From CAIMMJ01 sp037131955 (GTDB lineage Bacteria > Bacteroidota > Bacteroidia > UBA4408), in assembly GCA_037131955.1 (NCBI GenBank), contig JBAXQC010000046.1:1-24041 (forward strand): DNA of 24,041 bases, written 5' to 3'. Under the pieces are notes generated by a model. It saw only the letters and a program-made list of their open reading frames with translations, did no database searches and was not told the DNA's origin. A program made the translations under genes and the position numbers. Position 1 is the stretch's first letter. Each line of letters starts with the position of its first letter. This document shows positions 16,066 through 23,744 of this stretch, piece by piece.

Positions 16066-18024
16066 ATGAACGAAGAAGTAAAATTAGTATCAGAACAGAA
16101 TTACGGTGCAGATAGCATTCAGGTTTTAGAAGGTCTTGAGGCAGTAAGAAAAAGACCATCAATGTATATTGGGGATACAGGCTTTAAAGGCTTGCATCAT
16201 TTGGTTTACGAAGTGGTTGACAACTCTATTGATGAGGCACTTGCAGGGCATTGCACTGATATTTATGTAAGTATTAACGAAGACAATTCAATTACGGTAT
16301 TGGACAACGGTAGAGGAATACCTACCGATATGCACCACAAAGAAAAAAAATCTGCATTAGAAGTTGTAATGACGGTTTTGCATGCTGGTGGTAAATTTGA
16401 CAAAGATTCTTATAAAGTTTCGGGGGGATTACACGGAGTGGGTGTTTCATGCGTAAATGCCTTATCAACACATTTAAAAGCAACAGTGTACCGCCAAGGC
16501 AAAGTATATGTGCAAGAATATTCTATTGGTAAACCACTCTACGATGTAAAAGAAATTGGAACAACTGATAAAAGAGGTACAGAAATTCACTTTAAACCGG
16601 ATGGAAGTATTTTTACAACCACAGAGTATTCTTTTGATACACTTGCAGCCAGACTAAGAGAATTATCATTCTTAAACAAAAAAATTAAACTCACGCTTAC
16701 AGACAACAGAGAAACAAACGACGACGGCACACATCCTACCGAAACGTTTTATTCTGAAGGCGGACTTAAAGAATTTGTAACATTTTTAGATTCTACCAGA
16801 GAGCGCTTAATTGAGGAGCCAATTTATTTAGAAAGTGATAAATACGGCAATCCAGTAGAAATTGCCATGCTCTACAATAACTCTTATTCCGAAAATATAT
16901 TTTCCTACGTAAACAACATCAACACCCACGAAGGTGGAACGCACTTGGCTGGCTTTAGAAGAGGTTTAACAAGAACCTTAAAGTCGTATGCCGACAAATC
17001 AGGGATGCTTAAAAACGTAAAGTTTGAAATTGCCGGTGATGACTTTAGAGAAGGTTTAACCTCAGTTATTTCTGTAAAGGTAGCCGAGCCACAGTTTGAA
17101 GGACAAACCAAAACCAAATTAGGAAACAATGAGGTAATGGGTGCCGTGGACCAAGCCGTGAGCGAAATGTTGCAGAATTACCTAGAAGAACATCCTAAGC
17201 AAGCAAAGATGATTGTTGACAAGGTAATTCTTGCTGCAACAGCTCGCCATGCCGCAAGGAAGGCTCGTGAAATGGTGCAAAGAAAAAATGTACTTACAGG
17301 TTCCGGGCTTCCAGGTAAATTGAGCGACTGCTCCGAAACAGACCCCGGAAAATGCGAAATATACCTTGTGGAGGGAGATTCTGCAGGTGGAACAGCTAAG
17401 CAAGGCCGAAACAGAAACTTTCAGGCAATACTTCCTTTGAGAGGTAAAATTTTGAATGTTGAAAAAGCAATCATGTATAAAATCTTTGAAAACGAAGAGA
17501 TAAAAAACATGTTTACTGCTCTTGGGGTAAGTATTGGTACAATTGAAGACACCAAAGAATTGAACATAGAAAAATTGAGGTACCACAAAATTGTAATTAT
17601 GACGGATGCCGATGTTGACGGAAGCCACATTACTACACTTATATTAACTTTCTTTTTCCGCTACATGACTGCCTTAATTGAAAAGGGGTACATCTATATT
17701 GCTACACCGCCTTTGTTTTTGGTAAAAAAAGGGAAAGAACAACGCTATTGCTGGACAGAAGATCAAAGATTGCTTGCAGTAAAAGAATTGGGTGGAGAAA
17801 AAGAAGGCAGCGTAAACATTCAAAGGTACAAAGGTTTGGGTGAGATGAATGCTGAACAATTGTGGGATACTACCATGAATCCAGAGAACAGAACATTAAG
17901 ACAAGTAACCATTGACAGTGCTGCCGAAGCCGATAGAATATTTTCTATGTTAATGGGCGACGATGTTCCTCCTCGCAGAGATTTTATTGAGAAAAATTCG
18001 AAGTACGCAAAAATTGATATCTAA
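16066..18024 (+). CDS. gyrB: DNA gyrase subunit B
   Basis: ATPase subunit of the type II topoisomerase that introduces negative supercoils. 652 aa, the typical non-proteobacterial length without the long E. coli insert. GHKL ATPase motifs are intact: EVVDNSIDEA (49-58, N53), DNGRGIP (80-86), GGLHGVGV (120-127) and the QTKTKLGN loop (347-354). The Toprim domain has EGDSAGG (E436) and DADVDGSH (D514, D516, D518), followed by QRYKGLGEMN (586-595). These signatures favour GyrB over ParE. It ends in a strong terminator. gyrA is not in the window. Confidence 0.98.
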   Translation: MNEEVKLVSEQNYGADSIQVLEGLEAVRKRPSMYIGDTGFKGLHHLVYEVVDNSIDEALAGHCTDIYVSINEDNSITVLDNGRGIPTDMHHKEKKSALEVVMTVLHAGGKFDKDSYKVSGGLHGVGVSCVNALSTHLKATVYRQGKVYVQEYSIGKPLYDVKEIGTTDKRGTEIHFKPDGSIFTTTEYSFDTLAARLRELSFLNKKIKLTLTDNRETNDDGTHPTETFYSEGGLKEFVTFLDSTRERLIEEPIYLESDKYGNPVEIAMLYNNSYSENIFSYVNNINTHEGGTHLAGFRRGLTRTLKSYADKSGMLKNVKFEIAGDDFREGLTSVISVKVAEPQFEGQTKTKLGNNEVMGAVDQAVSEMLQNYLEEHPKQAKMIVDKVILAATARHAARKAREMVQRKNVLTGSGLPGKLSDCSETDPGKCEIYLVEGDSAGGTAKQGRNRNFQAILPLRGKILNVEKAIMYKIFENEEIKNMFTALGVSIGTIEDTKELNIEKLRYHKIVIMTDADVDGSHITTLILTFFFRYMTALIEKGYIYIATPPLFLVKKGKEQRYCWTEDQRLLAVKELGGEKEGSVNIQRYKGLGEMNAEQLWDTTMNPENRTLRQVTIDSAAEADRIFSMLMGDDVPPRRDFIEKNSKYAKIDI

Positions 18025-18042
18025 GAAACACTCCTATTATTT

Positions 18043-18077
18043 AAAAGGCTATTCCAAAAAAGAATAGCCTTTTTTTT
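18043..18077 (+). terminator. Rho-independent terminator of gyrB
   Basis: AAAAGGCTATTC (18043-18054) pairs perfectly with GAATAGCCTTTT (18062-18073) around a 7-nt loop and runs into a T tract ending at 18077. It lies 18 bp past the gyrB stop and ends 3 bp before the next start codon. Confidence 0.93.
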
Positions 18078-18080
18078 GCC

Positions 18081-19037
18081 ATGAACAACTGCAATAAACT
18101 ATATACCACTTTTGTACTATTTATGGTTTCAGCAGTTTTATTTGTTGGCTGTGCACCTTATCAAAAGTTTGACAATCATCTTTCAAGAATAATCTACCGA
18201 AATAATATTCAAGAAAAATATGCAATGTGCAAAGATAAAACCATCCACTATTTTACCACTGCCATACATCCCAAACATCAAACAATTGTGTTGTTGCATG
18301 GATTTGGTGCTGATGCTAAACTACAATGGACTAAAACTGCAAAAAAATTATCGAGGAAATACAATGTAATTTTTATTGACTTGGCATTCCATGGCAAAAC
18401 AAAATGTTCTATTGTCGATTATAGTTTCGATTACCAAGCAACATTAGTAAAAGAGGTGTTAGACAATGAAAAAATAACTACAAAAGTGAACATATTGGGC
18501 AATTCTTATGGTGCAATGGTAGCTAGTTTTTTTGCAGAAAAGTATCCCGAGAATATAGATAAATTAATCTTAAATGATGCATTAACGTGTTTGTTTACTA
18601 AAAAAATTGCCGATAGTGTAGCAACGCAATTTAGGGTAAACAGTTTGTATAATTTATTAAATCCACTAAATGTAAACGAACTAAAAAAAACTTGCCAAGT
18701 TGTCTTTCATAAAAAGATAATTGTCCCAAATTTTATTGCTAAATCAGTTATTAAAGATTACTTTTTGCCTAAGGGAAGCACCAACTTGCAACTGTTTAAT
18801 TACATTACAGAAAACGAAAAGCTGTTGAGCAGAGTTCCCAAACTAAACCCCAAAAACACATTTTACATCTGGGGAAGCAAGGATCCATTAATTCCTAAAT
18901 ACACAGGCAAGCAACATCAAATAACAGTGGGTGTTGAAAATGCAAATTGGTTCGAAATAAAAAGAACCGCTCATGTTCCTAATTTAGAGAGAAATAGAAA
19001 GTTTTGCAAAATAGTTGATAGCATTTTAAAAGAGTAA
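18081..19037 (+). CDS. Alpha/beta-hydrolase lipoprotein
   Basis: 318-aa serine hydrolase of the alpha/beta fold. The N-terminus carries a lipoprotein signal with lipobox FVGC (Cys24), so the enzyme should be anchored in the envelope. The oxyanion region is LLHGFG (71-76), the nucleophile elbow GNSYGA has Ser142, the acid is probably D268 (GSKDPLIP) and the base H298 (TAHVPNLE), so the triad looks complete. The substrate is unknown; similar proteins are lipases, esterases or C-C hydrolases. The first ATG is only 3 bp from the gyrB terminator T tract; Met15 is an alternative but would lose the positive n-region of the signal. No TAnnTTTG motif is seen upstream. Confidence 0.9.
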   Translation: MNNCNKLYTTFVLFMVSAVLFVGCAPYQKFDNHLSRIIYRNNIQEKYAMCKDKTIHYFTTAIHPKHQTIVLLHGFGADAKLQWTKTAKKLSRKYNVIFIDLAFHGKTKCSIVDYSFDYQATLVKEVLDNEKITTKVNILGNSYGAMVASFFAEKYPENIDKLILNDALTCLFTKKIADSVATQFRVNSLYNLLNPLNVNELKKTCQVVFHKKIIVPNFIAKSVIKDYFLPKGSTNLQLFNYITENEKLLSRVPKLNPKNTFYIWGSKDPLIPKYTGKQHQITVGVENANWFEIKRTAHVPNLERNRKFCKIVDSILKE

Positions 19038-19157
19038 GCCTGCAAAGTTTTTAATGGAAAAAAAATGCTTTTAAAAGTATTTTAAACTTCTGATGATTTT
19101 TATGTTATAGTTTAAACGTTTGAAGGTGTAAATAGAGTGGAAAAGGTTTTATGATTA

Positions 19158-19178
19158 CTACCGTTTCGGTAGATTTTT
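19158..19178 (+). terminator. Possible terminator of the hydrolase gene
   Basis: CTACCG (19158-19163), a TTT loop and CGGTAG (19167-19172) form a perfect 6-bp hairpin followed by ATTTTT. It is 120 bp past the hydrolase stop, which is rather far, and the stem is short. Confidence 0.5.
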
Positions 19179-19195
19179 AAATTTGGCTTGTTGGA

Positions 19196-19213
19196 TGTTT
19201 GCAGCGGCGAACA
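19196..19213. repeat. GC-rich hairpin with AGCG loop, left copy
   Basis: TGTTTGC and GCGAACA form a 7-bp stem (one G-T wobble) around the loop AGCG. It shares the 9-mer GCAGCGGCG and the same loop with the hairpin at 23268-23281, on the far side of the two hip modules. Confidence 0.5.
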
Positions 19214-19418
19214 CCAATAAAGAGAGAAAAAATACCCTGTGCCCACTACTAGTGCAGATATTTTATTGTAAGATGAGCAATTGTTAATGTGTTACAGTAT
19301 AGCAAAAGGCAGAGTTAAATTTCCATTTAATGTATTACATACCACTCATTAAGTTTGTTTTATTGTACTATCGACTGTTATGTCATTCAATTTTATCAAT
19401 TATTTATAAAATAATACT

Positions 19419-19439
19419 TACATTTGCATGATAAATCAT
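19419..19439 (+). promoter_or_regulatory. Candidate promoter and operator of the first hip module
   Basis: TACATTTG at 19419-19426 matches TAnnTTTG, 38 bp upstream of the hipB1 ATG. Immediately downstream lies the inverted repeat ATGAT-AA-ATCAT (19428-19439), where a repressor would cover the transcription start. HipB proteins usually repress their own operon, so an operator here is plausible but inferred. Confidence 0.45.
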
Positions 19440-19464
19440 TCATTAAAATTAAAAAAAGCACATT

Positions 19465-19812
19465 ATGACTGATATAACATACAAAAACTGGCTATCCATG
19501 AGTGATGACGCTCTGGTTAAAAAAGTGGGTACCTTTGTAAAGCACCACAGGTTAGAGCAGAATAAAACACAAGAAATATTAGCAGAGGCTGCTGGTATTA
19601 GCCGCTCTACACTCAGTTTGCTAGAAAAGGGTGTTGCAGTTACTCTACCAACACTCATTCAAGTGCTCAGAGTATTAGACCAACTACAAGTAATGGAGGC
19701 TTTTGAAATCCAACAGAGTATAAGTCCGCTTGCACTGGCAAAGGCAGAGAAAGAAAAACGAAAAAGAGCCAGAAATCAAAATCCTAACAAATCAAAAGAA
19801 TCAAAGGGGTAA
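19465..19812 (+). CDS. HipB-type XRE-family antitoxin/regulator (first module)
   Basis: 115 aa. Residues about 18-76 form a Cro/C1-type helix-turn-helix domain, with recognition region AGISRSTLSLLEKG (43-56). The C-terminal tail (about 92-115) is very basic and low in complexity (KAEKEKRKRARNQ). Members of this group bind the operator of their own operon and neutralise the partner HipA kinase. The stop is 2 bp before the kinase start, and the end of this gene (AAAGGGG at 19803-19809) supplies an unusually good Shine-Dalgarno site for the kinase, which couples their translation. Assignment as an antitoxin rests on this pairing. Confidence 0.88.
   Translation: MTDITYKNWLSMSDDALVKKVGTFVKHHRLEQNKTQEILAEAAGISRSTLSLLEKGVAVTLPTLIQVLRVLDQLQVMEAFEIQQSISPLALAKAEKEKRKRARNQNPNKSKESKG
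19803..19809 (+). promoter_or_regulatory. Ribosome binding site of the first HipA gene
   Basis: AAAGGGG ends 5 bp before the ATG at 19815 and lies inside the 3' end of hipB1. A strong Shine-Dalgarno match is uncommon in this window and supports this start. Confidence 0.6.
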
Positions 19813-19814
19813 GT

Positions 19815-21116
19815 ATGAATACAGCGTATGTAAAAATATGGGGCGAGTTAGTGGGTGCAGTAGCTTGGGATGAAACAACAGGTTATGCTACATTTGAGTT
19901 TGACCCAAAATTTAAATCTAAAGATTGGGATTTGTCTCCATTACAAATGCCAATTAAAGGAAATAAAAGCAGCTTTTACTTTCCAACACTTCGAAGAAGG
20001 AACGACCCAGCCTTAGATACCTTTAAGGGTTTGCCAGGCCTATTGGCAGATGTATTGCCAGATAGGTATGGGAACGAACTTATCAATTTGTGGTTAGCAC
20101 AACAAGGTCGGCAGATGGATAGCATGAACCCCGTTGAAATGCTTTGTTTTATGGGCACAAGAGGTATGGGAGCACTAGAGTTTGAACCAACTACCTTAAA
20201 TGAAAGCAAACGATCTTTCTCTTTAGAAATAGATAGCTTGGTGGATATTGCCCAAAAGTTGCTTTCAAAAAAAGAAGCATTTGTAAGCAATTTGAAAGCA
20301 GATGAAGAAAAAGCAATTATGGAAATTTTGCGTATTGGAACATCTGCGGGTGGTGCAAGACCAAAAGCCGTAATAGTATACAACGAAAAAACAGGAGTTG
20401 TAAAATCTGGCCAAACACATGCTCCAAGAGAATTTGAGCACTGGTTAATTAAATTTGATGGTGTAAGTGATGTTCAGTTGGGTGCTAGCAAAGGATATGG
20501 CAGAGTAGAAATGGCCTATTACAATATGGCTATTGCCTGTGGCATAAACATGATGCCTTCCAGATTAATGGAAGAAAATGGTCGGGCACATTTTATGACC
20601 AAGCGTTTTGACCGTGAAGGAGATTCTACTAAACATCATATTCAAACATTTTGTGCGATGAAGCATTTTGATTACAACCTAGTAACCAGTTTCAGTTACG
20701 AGCAGCTTTTTCAAACAATGAGAGAGTTAAAATTAACCTATTCCGATGCCGAACAATTGTTTCGCAGAATGGTGTTTAACGTAATGGCTAGAAATTGTGA
20801 TGACCATACAAAAAATTTTGCTTTCCGCTTGAAAAAGGAAGGAAAATGGGAATTATCACCTGCTTATGATGTTTGCCATGCCTATCAGCCTAAACACCAA
20901 TGGGTAAGTAAGCAGGCCTTAAGTATAAATGGTAAACGAAGTAGTATCACAAAAGATGATTTGTTGGTAATTGGCAAATCAATTAAGCATAAAAGGGCAG
21001 CTGAAACTATTAATGAAATAAGCAATATAATAAGCAAATGGAAAACGTTTGCGGATGAAGTTCAAGTAATACCAAAGTTGAGAGATGAAATACATGACAC
21101 ATTAATTAGTCTGTAA
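19815..21116 (+). CDS. HipA-family serine/threonine kinase toxin (first module)
   Basis: 433 aa, full HipA length. The N-terminal subdomain (about 4-120) matches the HipA N1 region (VKIWGELVGAVAWDE). The kinase core has the gate loop GTSAGGARPK (175-184), where S177 aligns with the autophosphorylated Ser150 of E. coli HipA, the ATP-binding lysine K213 in WLIKFDG, the catalytic loop NCDDHTKN with D329, and the metal-binding D352 in SPAYDV. All catalytic residues are present, so an active kinase is expected. E. coli HipA phosphorylates glutamyl-tRNA synthetase and causes growth arrest or persistence; the target here cannot be read from sequence. It pairs with hipB1 2 bp upstream. Confidence 0.93.
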   Translation: MNTAYVKIWGELVGAVAWDETTGYATFEFDPKFKSKDWDLSPLQMPIKGNKSSFYFPTLRRRNDPALDTFKGLPGLLADVLPDRYGNELINLWLAQQGRQMDSMNPVEMLCFMGTRGMGALEFEPTTLNESKRSFSLEIDSLVDIAQKLLSKKEAFVSNLKADEEKAIMEILRIGTSAGGARPKAVIVYNEKTGVVKSGQTHAPREFEHWLIKFDGVSDVQLGASKGYGRVEMAYYNMAIACGINMMPSRLMEENGRAHFMTKRFDREGDSTKHHIQTFCAMKHFDYNLVTSFSYEQLFQTMRELKLTYSDAEQLFRRMVFNVMARNCDDHTKNFAFRLKKEGKWELSPAYDVCHAYQPKHQWVSKQALSINGKRSSITKDDLLVIGKSIKHKRAAETINEISNIISKWKTFADEVQVIPKLRDEIHDTLISL

Positions 21117-21293
21117 ATATTGCTTTATCTAGGATAAGAAATAGAGGTACTTTAAAAAAGAAACTTAGGACTTGAATATAACAACAACAACTAAAATTTG
21201 TTTGCCAAATTGGGGCTTAGTGTAAAAATGGGTTCAGAGTTTTCGGGGATTAAACAAAGTAGCTAACACCTAATTTAATGACAACATATAATT

Positions 21294-21329
21294 TTTTGTT
21301 GTTTATTATCAACAAAATGAGTTATTTTG
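21294..21329 (+). promoter_or_regulatory. Candidate promoter and operator of the second hip module
   Basis: A perfect 8-bp inverted repeat, TTTTGTTG (21294-21301) and CAACAAAA (21310-21317), has an 8-bp spacer. A TTG in its left arm (21299-21301) stands 21 bp from TATTTTG (21323-21329), one base short of the TAnnTTTG consensus. The overlap of repeat and -33 box fits autorepression by the downstream HTH protein. Inferred from sequence only. Confidence 0.5.
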
Positions 21330-21352
21330 TGGAAAATATTCAACATATTGTT

Positions 21353-21649
21353 ATGAATAGTAAAAAACAAATCTTGTTTCCTAAGTACCAAAAGGTAATG
21401 GAACAAGTAGGTGAAAATATTAAACTAGCCAGAAAACGTAGAAATCTAACTACCATACAAGTGAGTGAAAGAGCTGGAATAGATAGAAGTACACTGTATC
21501 AAATAGAAAAGGGAAATGGAAGTGTTTCAATGGCTGCATATTTTAATACTCTGAGGGTACTAGGATTGCAAGATGATTTTTTAAAATTGGCTGCCGATGA
21601 TTCTTATGGAAGAAAGCTACAAGACCTTAGTTTAATAGGAAACAAATAA
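21353..21649 (+). CDS. HipB-type XRE-family antitoxin/regulator (second module)
   Basis: 98 aa from the ATG at 21353. The frame is open from an ATG at 21278, but that start would add a 25-residue hydrophobic leader unlike HTH regulators and would place the promoter-like element and inverted repeat inside the gene, so 21353 is preferred. The Cro/C1-type HTH covers about residues 18-72, with AGIDRSTLYQIEKG (41-54), closely resembling the recognition region of the first module. It lacks the basic tail of hipB1. It ends 2 bp before the second HipA gene. Its role as the cognate antitoxin and repressor is inferred from arrangement. Confidence 0.85.
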   Translation: MNSKKQILFPKYQKVMEQVGENIKLARKRRNLTTIQVSERAGIDRSTLYQIEKGNGSVSMAAYFNTLRVLGLQDDFLKLAADDSYGRKLQDLSLIGNK

Positions 21650-21651
21650 AA

Positions 21652-22902
21652 ATGGCAACAATAAAAACAGACATTTTTGTATTTGCTCATTGGATTGGAA
21701 TGAGTGAACCCAAATTTATTGGAATTCTTAGCGCTCAGCAAGCAAAAGGCAAAAAGGCATTTAGTTTTGAATATTCAAGGGATTGGATTCAATCAAAGGA
21801 ACAGATTCTTATAGACCCGGAAATTGGATGGTTTAATGGACAACAATTTCCCAATGGGAAGGAAAATTTTGGTGTTTTTTTTGACTCCATGCCTGATACT
21901 TGGGGAAGAACTTTAATGAAAAGACGTGCTGCTCAAAAAGCCAAGGACGAAGGAATACAAGTTTCAACACTTTATTACATTGATTTTTTACTAGGTGTTT
22001 ATGATGAAAGCAGAATGGGAGCTTTACGTTTTAAACTTGATAAGGATGGACCATTTTTAGATAACAATCCAAATTCTCCCACCCCACCAATGAGCAGTAT
22101 TAGAGAACTTCAATATGCTGCTGAAATATTGGAATCTGATGAGAATAGCGAAGAAGTAAAAAAATGCTTGGCTATTTTAATGGCCCCTGGTTCATCCTTG
22201 GGTGGAGCTAGACCCAAAGCAAATGTTATGGATGAAAAGGGTGAATTATGGATAGCTAAATTCCCTTCGAAGTCTGATACAATTGATAAAGCTGCATGGG
22301 AGTTTTTAGCTTATCGCTTAGCTTTAAAAGCAGGTATAGAAATTTCTGAATCTAGAATTGAAAAAATATCGGGTAAGTATCATACTTTTTTCACAAAAAG
22401 ATTTGATAGACATAAACATGACAGAATACATTTTGCAAGTGCTATGACAATGACAGGCAATAACGCAGATACTCTAAAAGAAAAAGCTGCTAGTTATTTA
22501 GATATTGCAGAATTCATTCAATATACAGGAGCTCAAAACACCAAAGATTTGCATCAATTATGGAGACGTATTGTATTTAACATTGCTATTTCTAATACAG
22601 ATGACCATCTAAGAAACCATGGTTTTATTTTAACTGAAAAGGGATGGATACTTTCACCAGCATTTGATTTAAATCCATCAATTGACAAAGATGGTTTGGC
22701 ACTGAATATAGATACAGACAATAATGCATTGGATTTTGATTTGGTAAAAAGCGTTGGGGAATATTTTCAATTATCACCTAGCGAAATGGAAATAATTATG
22801 AAAGAAGTTTTTTCTGCAATAAGCCACTGGAAAGAAATAGCAAAAGAAATTGGAATTTCAAGAGCTGAACAAGAAATGATGGCTTCAGCATTTAGAGTTT
22901 AG
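21652..22902 (+). CDS. HipA-family serine/threonine kinase toxin (second module)
   Basis: 416 aa. It is only distantly similar to the first HipA, so it is a different subfamily rather than a recent duplicate. The N-terminal region (about 5-125) has IGILSAQQAKGKKAFSFEYS and DSMPDTWGR, as seen in many HipA-like proteins. The kinase core keeps the gate loop GSSLGGARPK (180-189) with S182 at the Ser150 position, ATP lysine K203 (WIAKFPS), catalytic D317 in NTDDHLRN, and D339 in SPAFDL. The enzyme should be active. The target is unknown. Two bases separate it from its HTH partner upstream. No clear terminator follows. Confidence 0.92.
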   Translation: MATIKTDIFVFAHWIGMSEPKFIGILSAQQAKGKKAFSFEYSRDWIQSKEQILIDPEIGWFNGQQFPNGKENFGVFFDSMPDTWGRTLMKRRAAQKAKDEGIQVSTLYYIDFLLGVYDESRMGALRFKLDKDGPFLDNNPNSPTPPMSSIRELQYAAEILESDENSEEVKKCLAILMAPGSSLGGARPKANVMDEKGELWIAKFPSKSDTIDKAAWEFLAYRLALKAGIEISESRIEKISGKYHTFFTKRFDRHKHDRIHFASAMTMTGNNADTLKEKAASYLDIAEFIQYTGAQNTKDLHQLWRRIVFNIAISNTDDHLRNHGFILTEKGWILSPAFDLNPSIDKDGLALNIDTDNNALDFDLVKSVGEYFQLSPSEMEIIMKEVFSAISHWKEIAKEIGISRAEQEMMASAFRV

Positions 22903-23420
22903 TATGTCTAACTCTTCAAGAACTATAAACTGCAAGCCACTAAAAAGGCAACGCAGAAAGGAAACACAAGAAAGCGCTTGGCAGACAGGTTGGAATGTGC
23001 TGAAATAGGACTAAAATATAAACTTTTGCTATGTATTTAAAAAATACTTCTAAAAAACAGACTAAAAAATGTCCATTTCTTCTGATCACACATATTTTTT
23101 TTATCAGACATACAGCAAAATAAAATTTATCAATCGTGAATGTTACTAAATTTTATTTGAACATTGCTATAATAATATGACGCTCAACGCAAGTGCACAT
23201 GAATAATCAAAAACCACTTATTAAAACTTCACGGCCACGTGTGGGAAATGAAACTAAGTTCTTAAGCTCCGCAGCGGCGGATGAATTGCTTTAGCTTAAA
23301 TACTATTTAGGGAATTTCGGAGCTCAAAACTCGAAAAATGGCAATAAAGTTAATACGAGGCAAAATGTTCAATTAAACACTGAAACCTCTTTTTTGCCAA
23401 ACGGCTGTTATGTGCTGGTT
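22903..23420. other. 518-bp noncoding stretch after the second hip module
   Basis: No ORF of note or RNA gene recognised. It contains a GTATTT-AAA-AAATAC hairpin (23033-23047) without a T tract, a GC-rich hairpin (23268-23281), and, near the DUF805 stop, GGCAAAA (23359-23365) with TTTTGCC (23392-23398). A CTGTTATGT segment (23405-23413) matches one upstream of hipB1. GC-rich islands in otherwise AT-rich DNA suggest a patchwork of inserted or repeated intergenic sequence. Confidence 0.65.
23268..23281. repeat. GC-rich hairpin with AGCG loop, right copy
   Basis: TCCGC (23268-23272) pairs with GCGGA (23277-23281) around the loop AGCG. It shares the 9-mer GCAGCGGCG and the loop with 19196-19213, and shares the 8-mer CCGCAGCG with 23980-23987. 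Confidence 0.5.
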
Positions 23421-23744
23421 TTATTCAGCTTTTGGGTCTGCACCATATTCGTTTTCGCCTTTTACACTGTCTGTACAGGCTAAAATTAAATTGTAAATTG
23501 GGATTAATAAAAACCAACCACTTTTTCCTACATCATGCATTCTTCTAACACCAACTGCAATCGATGGAATTAAGACTGCTAAAGTATAAATGGTTGATAT
23601 AAAAGGCATTTTTGCTAGGCCGCCAATAAATCCTAATACAAATGAAATAATAACGTTGAATAAGAAAAAATACCAATATTCACTTCTTCTAGCTCGTCCG
23701 CTAAATGCTGAGTAGTTCTGTAAAACCATTAAATAATAATTCAT
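23421..23744 (-). CDS. DUF805 family inner-membrane protein
   Basis: 107 aa. The N-terminus has the DUF805 hallmark YSAFSGRARRSEYWYFFLFN (12-31), followed by three likely membrane segments (about 22-44, 48-68, 76-92) with the family motif VGVRRMHDVGKSGWF (64-78) between the last two. DUF805 proteins are small inner-membrane proteins of unknown function, common in accessory DNA. It stands alone on the minus strand in a repeat-rich region. No promoter motif is seen upstream, and the candidate terminator downstream is weak. Confidence 0.88.
   Translation of the reverse strand: MNYYLMVLQNYSAFSGRARRSEYWYFFLFNVIISFVLGFIGGLAKMPFISTIYTLAVLIPSIAVGVRRMHDVGKSGWFLLIPIYNLILACTDSVKGENEYGADPKAE

Larger units (their letters stand above)
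19038..19464. other. 427-bp noncoding stretch before the first hip module
   Basis: No ORF of note and no tRNA. It holds a small plus-strand hairpin followed by T residues (19158-19178), a GC-rich hairpin with an AGCG loop (19196-19213), an 11-bp palindrome CACTACTAGTG (19244-19254), and a promoter-like motif with an inverted repeat just before hipB1. The rest is AT-rich sequence without a recognisable feature. Confidence 0.7.

Noticed and set aside
15959..16162. Minus-strand 67-aa frame across the gyrB promoter
   Set aside because: It overlaps the start of gyrB, has no recognisable domain and looks like a shadow of gyrB and AT-rich spacer.
21127..21145. Terminator after the first HipA gene (TTATC-TAG-GATAA)
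   Set aside because: The stem is only about five A/T-rich pairs and no T tract follows.
23399..23416. CGGCTGTTATGTGCTGG next to the DUF805 stop as a cassette recombination site
   Set aside because: No complementary ACATAAC arm is found within about 130 bp, so no folded recombination site can be built. It is kept only as one of the flanking repeats.
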